From NCBI RefSeq assembly GCF_017744445.1, contig NZ_JAGIBH010000005.1, positions 124,001-188,000 of the forward strand: 64,000 nt of DNA, read 5' to 3'. The translations under genes and the position numbers were made by a program. The DNA comes from Caulobacter sp. (GTDB lineage Bacteria > Pseudomonadota > Alphaproteobacteria > Caulobacterales > Caulobacteraceae). The notes beneath the pieces were generated by a model that saw only the letters and a program-made list of their open reading frames with translations, made no database searches and was not told the origin of the DNA. This document shows positions 60,163-64,000 of the stretch, piece after piece; positions within the stretch are counted from its first letter, which is position 1; each line of letters opens with the position of its first letter.

Positions 60163-62027
60163 GGAATAAGCTCCTGCAGATCCAGGATCATCAGGACCGC
60201 GCCATTGGCCAGCAAGGTCGAGCCGACCACGCCGCGCGCGCCGGCCAAGAGGCCGCTCATCGGCCGCACGGCCGCGTCCATTCGTTCGACAATGGCGTCG
60301 ACGGCGAAACCGACGACTTCATCACCCACGCGCGCCACGACAACTCGTTCCGCGCCGCCCCGCGCGTGGCTTTCCGCCCCGACCAAGTTCGCCAGACGCA
60401 CGAGCGGGATCACCTGTTCGCGTTGCTGGAAGGCGTGGCCGCCGCGGATCGGCACGATCCGGTCGGCTGGAACGCGCGTGGTCTCGACCACGTCATCCAG
60501 CGTCAGACCGTAGCGCTCGTCGCCGCAGGCCACGACCATGACCTTTGTCAGCACCATGCTGATCGGCAGCAGGATGCGGATGGTCGAACCCTGCCCTGCC
60601 CGGCTGACGATCTCGACCCTGCCGCCCAGCCGTCCAACCGTGGTGCGGACCGCGTCCATGCCCACCCCGCGCCCTGAGACCTCGCTCACGCTCGACGCCG
60701 TCGAGAACCCCGGCAGGAAGATCAGGTCGACCGCGCCTCGATCATCCAGCGCTTGGGCGGCCGAGGGCGCGATCAGGTCCCGCGCCACGGCTAGGTCGCG
60801 GATGCGTGCCGGATCGATCCCCGCGCCGTCGTCGGCGACCTCAATGAGCACTTGCTCCCCGACCGTTCTTGCCGACAGACGTAAAGAGCCTGTCTCGGAC
60901 TTGCCCGCCGCGCGACGAGCCTCAGGCGCCTCGACGCCATGATCCAGGGCGTTGCGCAGGACGTGCAGCAAAGGCTCGAACAGGCCGTCGACCACCGCCT
61001 TGTCGACCTCGATCTCGCCCCCGTCGATCTCGAAGTCCGCCGACTTGCCCAGAGCCCGCGCGGTTTCGCGGACCAGGCGGGGAAAGCGCCCGAACAACGG
61101 CGCCAAGGGCGTCAGTCGCACCTTGCTGACCGTACCGTGCAGATCGCCGACCAGCCGATCGATCCGGGCCTGTTGCGCGCGCAGGGCCTGGGCGATGGCC
61201 CGGCCGTCGGCAAGACCTTCGATCTGAGACGCCAGATCCGAGAGGCCGTTCTTGGCGATCACCAGCTCACCGGTCAGGTCGGCAAGGCGATCGATACGGC
61301 CAGCCTCGACGCGGATGGTCCGGCCAAAGCCTTCGGCCTCCCCGTTTTCGACGGCCCCGGCGGCAACCGGCGCCACGATTGAAAGCTCGACCTGATCCTT
61401 GACCCACCGCAGCGCCGCCTCGACGTCCGTGCGCGCGGCGGTCGAGACGGCCTCGATGACCAGATTGCAGGTGAAGGGGTCATAGCGCGCCAGGTCGCCG
61501 AACGGCTCACGCGGCGAGACCTTCAGGTCGCGCAGACCCGGGACCCCGGCGATGATCGCCATCGGATCGTCACCCGCGAAATAGGCGTCGGCGCGCGGTG
61601 CATAGTGAATAGCGATCTCGCCCGTCTGCTGGACGACGCTCGACGGGGCTCCCGCCGACGTCAGACGATCGATGAGTCGCTGACTGACCTCAGCCGCATC
61701 AGGCGGCAATGCCTCGGATCGTTCCAACGCATCCAGCCAACGATCGACCTGGTCGACGACCTCGATCAGCGGCTCAAAGAGGCCCTGCCCGTCCCCCTCG
61801 CCTCGCCGCAGCCGCTCCAGCTGGTCCTCGGCCACATGCAGCACGCGGCCCATGGCGGGCAGGTCGAAGAGGCCGACAGAACCCTTCAGGGTGTGGACGG
61901 CCCGGAAGCAACGATCCAGCCGCGCTTTGTCGCCGGGCGCGCGCGCCAGGGCGACCAGGTCGTCGGCGGCCTGAGCGGTCAGCTCGCGCCCCTCGATCAG
62001 GAAAGCTTCCAGCAGCTCGTCTGTCAT
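60159..62027 (-). CDS. cheA: Chemotaxis histidine kinase CheA
   Basis: A 622-residue CheA. P1 Hpt with His45 (CFRAVHTLKGSVGLFDL); a middle region (about 145-225) that may serve as P2; P3 dimer domain (EAGRIDRLADLTGELVIAKN); P4 kinase with HVLRNALDHGVE, VADDGAGIDPARI and SEVSGRGVGMDAVR; and a C-terminal CheW-like P5 (MVLTKVMVVACGDERYGLTL onward). The ATG at 62027 is chosen; it overlaps the cheR stop (ATGA). It phosphorylates the CheY-like receiver and CheB. Confidence 0.95.
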   Translation of the reverse strand: MTDELLEAFLIEGRELTAQAADDLVALARAPGDKARLDRCFRAVHTLKGSVGLFDLPAMGRVLHVAEDQLERLRRGEGDGQGLFEPLIEVVDQVDRWLDALERSEALPPDAAEVSQRLIDRLTSAGAPSSVVQQTGEIAIHYAPRADAYFAGDDPMAIIAGVPGLRDLKVSPREPFGDLARYDPFTCNLVIEAVSTAARTDVEAALRWVKDQVELSIVAPVAAGAVENGEAEGFGRTIRVEAGRIDRLADLTGELVIAKNGLSDLASQIEGLADGRAIAQALRAQQARIDRLVGDLHGTVSKVRLTPLAPLFGRFPRLVRETARALGKSADFEIDGGEIEVDKAVVDGLFEPLLHVLRNALDHGVEAPEARRAAGKSETGSLRLSARTVGEQVLIEVADDGAGIDPARIRDLAVARDLIAPSAAQALDDRGAVDLIFLPGFSTASSVSEVSGRGVGMDAVRTTVGRLGGRVEIVSRAGQGSTIRILLPISMVLTKVMVVACGDERYGLTLDDVVETTRVPADRIVPIRGGHAFQQREQVIPLVRLANLVGAESHARGGAERVVVARVGDEVVGFAVDAIVERMDAAVRPMSGLLAGARGVVGSTLLANGAVLMILDLQELIP

Positions 62028-62863
62028 GCCGCCCGTCCCGGCCGTTGATAGACGATAGCGTCGTTGAAGCGGCGCGTCGCGAACCGCTCGCTGATCCGGT
62101 TCATGGACTCCGTGTGCCCCAGGCACAGATAGCCGCCGGGCGCGAGCCGGTCATAGAGGTTGTTGGCCGCCGTCAGTCGCGAGGCGTCATCGAAATAGAT
62201 CAGCACGTTGCGGCAGAAGATGACGTCAAACGCGCCCTGATTGGCCAGGCTGGGTCCATCCACCAGGTTCGCCTGGTTGAAGGTCACCGACTCCCGAAGG
62301 TCATCGATCAGCTGCCAGTGACGGCGTTTCGCCGGCTCGAAATAGCTCTGCCGCACCCCCTCAGGCAGCCGCGCCACGGCCCGTTCGCCGTAGAGACCTG
62401 TCCGCGCATCGTCCAGCGCCCGGGTGTCGATGTCCGAGCCGACGATCTCGACATTGTAGGCATCGACCATGCGCCAGTTCTCGAGCAGCCAGATCGCGAT
62501 CGAATAGGCTTCCTCGCCGGTCGAACACGGCGCCGACCAGATGCGGATCTTGTCGCCCGGCCGACGCGTGGAGGCCAGGTCCGGCAGCAGGTCGCGGCTG
62601 AGGCACGCCAACTGGTGCTCCTCGCGATAGAAGTAGGTCTCGTTGACAGTGAAGGCGTTGACCAAAGCCTCGCGTTCACGATCATCCGACCGCAGCACCC
62701 CGAAATAGACCGGGAAGTTCGGGCAACCGGTGGCGGACATCCGATCAGCGACCCTGCGATCGATGTAGTAGCGCTTGGACTGACCAAAACGCATGCCGGT
62801 GTGACGGTACAGAAAGTCCGTAAGCCGTTCGAGCTCATCGGCGCTGAGGACAGGCTCGCTCAT
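62024..62863 (-). CDS. cheR: Chemotaxis methyltransferase CheR
   Basis: A 279-residue S-adenosylmethionine-dependent glutamate methyltransferase of chemoreceptors. N-terminal helical domain (about 5-75), then IRIWSAPCSTGEEAYSIAIW, EIVGSDIDTRALDDAR and FDVIFCRNVLIYFD; C-terminal GGYLCLGHTES. Coupled by 4-bp overlaps to cheB and cheA. Confidence 0.95.
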   Translation of the reverse strand: MSEPVLSADELERLTDFLYRHTGMRFGQSKRYYIDRRVADRMSATGCPNFPVYFGVLRSDDREREALVNAFTVNETYFYREEHQLACLSRDLLPDLASTRRPGDKIRIWSAPCSTGEEAYSIAIWLLENWRMVDAYNVEIVGSDIDTRALDDARTGLYGERAVARLPEGVRQSYFEPAKRRHWQLIDDLRESVTFNQANLVDGPSLANQGAFDVIFCRNVLIYFDDASRLTAANNLYDRLAPGGYLCLGHTESMNRISERFATRRFNDAIVYQRPGRAA

Positions 62864-63930
62864 GGTCCAATGACTCTGACAAGCCGAGCAGCGATATCCT
62901 CGACATCCTCGACGAAGTCCGCGCCGTCCGCGCGGACCAGCTCGCCCGGCATGCCCCAGACGACGGCGCTGTCCTCGGACTCGGCGATGGTCCGACCGCC
63001 CGCGCTCCGCAAAGCCGCCATCGCGGCGGCGCCGTCATTGCCCATGCCGGTCATCAGGATCCCGACCAGGCGCTCGGCCGACACATGGTCCATGGCGCTG
63101 GTCACCAGCCTGTCGACACTGGGATGCCAGCGATGCTTCGCGCTGGACGGGGCCGGCAGGGCGGTCAAGCCGTCGGGCCTGCGGCTCAGGATCATGTCGG
63201 CGTCGCCGCGGGCTATATAGATCTGCCCAGGCTCCAGCAGCGTTGGCGCGGCGACCTCGGTCACAGGCAGCGCACATAGCCGGTCCAATCGCGCTGCCAG
63301 CGACCGGGTGAAGGCCGCCGGCATGTGCTGGGCGACCAGCACGGGCCATGCGAAATCCTCCGGCAACGCCGCCAGCACGATATCCAGCGCCGGCGGCCCG
63401 CCAGTCGAGGTCCCGACGATCACGAGCCCGGGCAGCTCGCCCGTCTCTTCGAACACGCCCGCGCGCCGCCGAGGGGACCGCTTCGGCGGCGCGCCCTGCC
63501 CCGCGCGCAGGCGCTCCACTAGGCGATGCGATCGCCGGACCTTGGCCTTGGAGGCTTCGCGCACGGCGTCGACCATGATCGGCGCGAATTCGTCGACGGC
63601 TAGAGACACGGCCCCGTCCGGCTTCGGCACGAAATCGACCGCGCCCAGCTCCAGGGCGCTCAGGGTGGTCTCGGCGCCTTCGGTGGTCAGGGACGAGACC
63701 ATCACCACCGGGCAAGGCCGCTCCAGCATGATCCGGTTCAGGGTCTCCAGACCGTCCATGCGCGGCATCTGGACGTCCAGCGTGACGACATCGGGCGCGA
63801 AGCTGCGCAGCTGATCCAGCGCGTCGAGGCCGTCCTTGGCGGTGGCCACCTCGAAGTCTTCCGCGCGCAGGATATCGCCTAGCACGCGGCGCATTAGCGC
63901 GGAATCGTCGACGACCAGAACCTTTGTCAC
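62860..63930 (-). CDS. cheB: Chemotaxis methylesterase CheB
   Basis: A 356-residue protein: receiver domain with Asp52 (VVTLDVQMPRMDG), linker, and methylesterase domain with the Ser (IVGTSTGGPPAL), His (LVAQHMPAAFT) and Asp (LMTGMGNDGAAAM) of the catalytic triad. The start is a GTG at 63930 overlapping the stop of the upstream gene. It removes methyl groups added by CheR when phosphorylated by CheA. Confidence 0.95.
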   Translation of the reverse strand: MTKVLVVDDSALMRRVLGDILRAEDFEVATAKDGLDALDQLRSFAPDVVTLDVQMPRMDGLETLNRIMLERPCPVVMVSSLTTEGAETTLSALELGAVDFVPKPDGAVSLAVDEFAPIMVDAVREASKAKVRRSHRLVERLRAGQGAPPKRSPRRRAGVFEETGELPGLVIVGTSTGGPPALDIVLAALPEDFAWPVLVAQHMPAAFTRSLAARLDRLCALPVTEVAAPTLLEPGQIYIARGDADMILSRRPDGLTALPAPSSAKHRWHPSVDRLVTSAMDHVSAERLVGILMTGMGNDGAAAMAALRSAGGRTIAESEDSAVVWGMPGELVRADGADFVEDVEDIAARLVRVIGP

Positions 63931-64000
63931 GAGGCCGTCGCGGTCAGGTCGCGCAGGAGGTCGGCTTCGGCGCGGTCCAGCAGCGCCTTGGGATCGATCA
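63927..64000 (-). CDS. C-terminal end of a probable CheW
   Basis: Only the last 24 codons are visible (ending DPKALLDRAEADLLRDL and a short tail). They resemble CheW ends (the LDP-x-x-LL pattern), and the gene overlaps cheB by a GTGA junction. The context favours CheW, but the fragment is too short to be certain. Confidence 0.5.
   Translation of the reverse strand, partial: IDPKALLDRAEADLLRDLTATAS

Overview
The window is high-GC DNA with dense, mostly minus-strand coding. TonB-dependent receptors (four), FecI/FecR pairs, a LOV-type histidine kinase, a DctA/D-tartrate cassette, Ohr/OhrR and sigma-T (EcfG)-like promoters point to an alphaproteobacterium of the Caulobacter group. I see no rRNA, tRNA, insertion sequence, phage gene or CRISPR array. 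The window opens inside a LamG-domain gene and closes inside a cheW-like gene.

Left part (1-5.65 kb): a D-tartrate cassette. A divergent LysR regulator faces tarD (D-tartrate dehydratase), followed by dctA and a secreted LamG-domain protein coupled to it. An inverted pair of 30-bp REP-like palindromes separates it from the next block. From 5.67 to 38.06 kb lies a plant cell-wall (pectin/rhamnogalacturonan) locus: GH28 polygalacturonase, secreted PHP metallohydrolase, STN-type TonB receptor with its FecR and ECF sigma factor, GH106 rhamnosidase, a large carbohydrate-type TonB receptor, PL10 pectate lyase and a 2465-residue autotransporter. Inside this block (13-22.7 kb) sit a divergent STN receptor, alpha/beta hydrolases, a cupin, an isochorismatase-fold hydrolase, a second FecI/FecR pair with no receptor on its own strand, and a hydroxypyruvate/glyoxylate reductase plus glycerate kinase pair.

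Middle (38-51.5 kb): divergent ohrR/ohr with two identical operator copies and a three-gene ohr operon; a tripartite RND efflux system (outer-membrane factor divergent from TetR, adaptor and pump) with two matching 26-bp TetR-type operators; a Tat-exported phosphoesterase downstream of a ZnuD-like (zinc) TonB receptor with a Zur-like palindrome.

Right part: 51.5-56 kb is a run of small stress-type genes (CsbD, DJ-1/PfpI, a Q/N-rich disordered protein, a 61-aa protein). Four promoter-like elements there match or nearly match the alphaproteobacterial general-stress consensus GGAAC-N16-CGTT. From 56 to 64 kb one tightly coupled minus-strand operon encodes CheW (partial), CheB, CheR, CheA, a STAS protein, a CheY-like receiver and CheC. 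It ends with a LOV-PAS hybrid histidine kinase 48 bp downstream, suggesting a chemosensory array combined with blue-light input. That operon and the stress-promoter cluster are the most interesting parts of the window. All functional assignments come from motif recognition and memory of families; no search was run.
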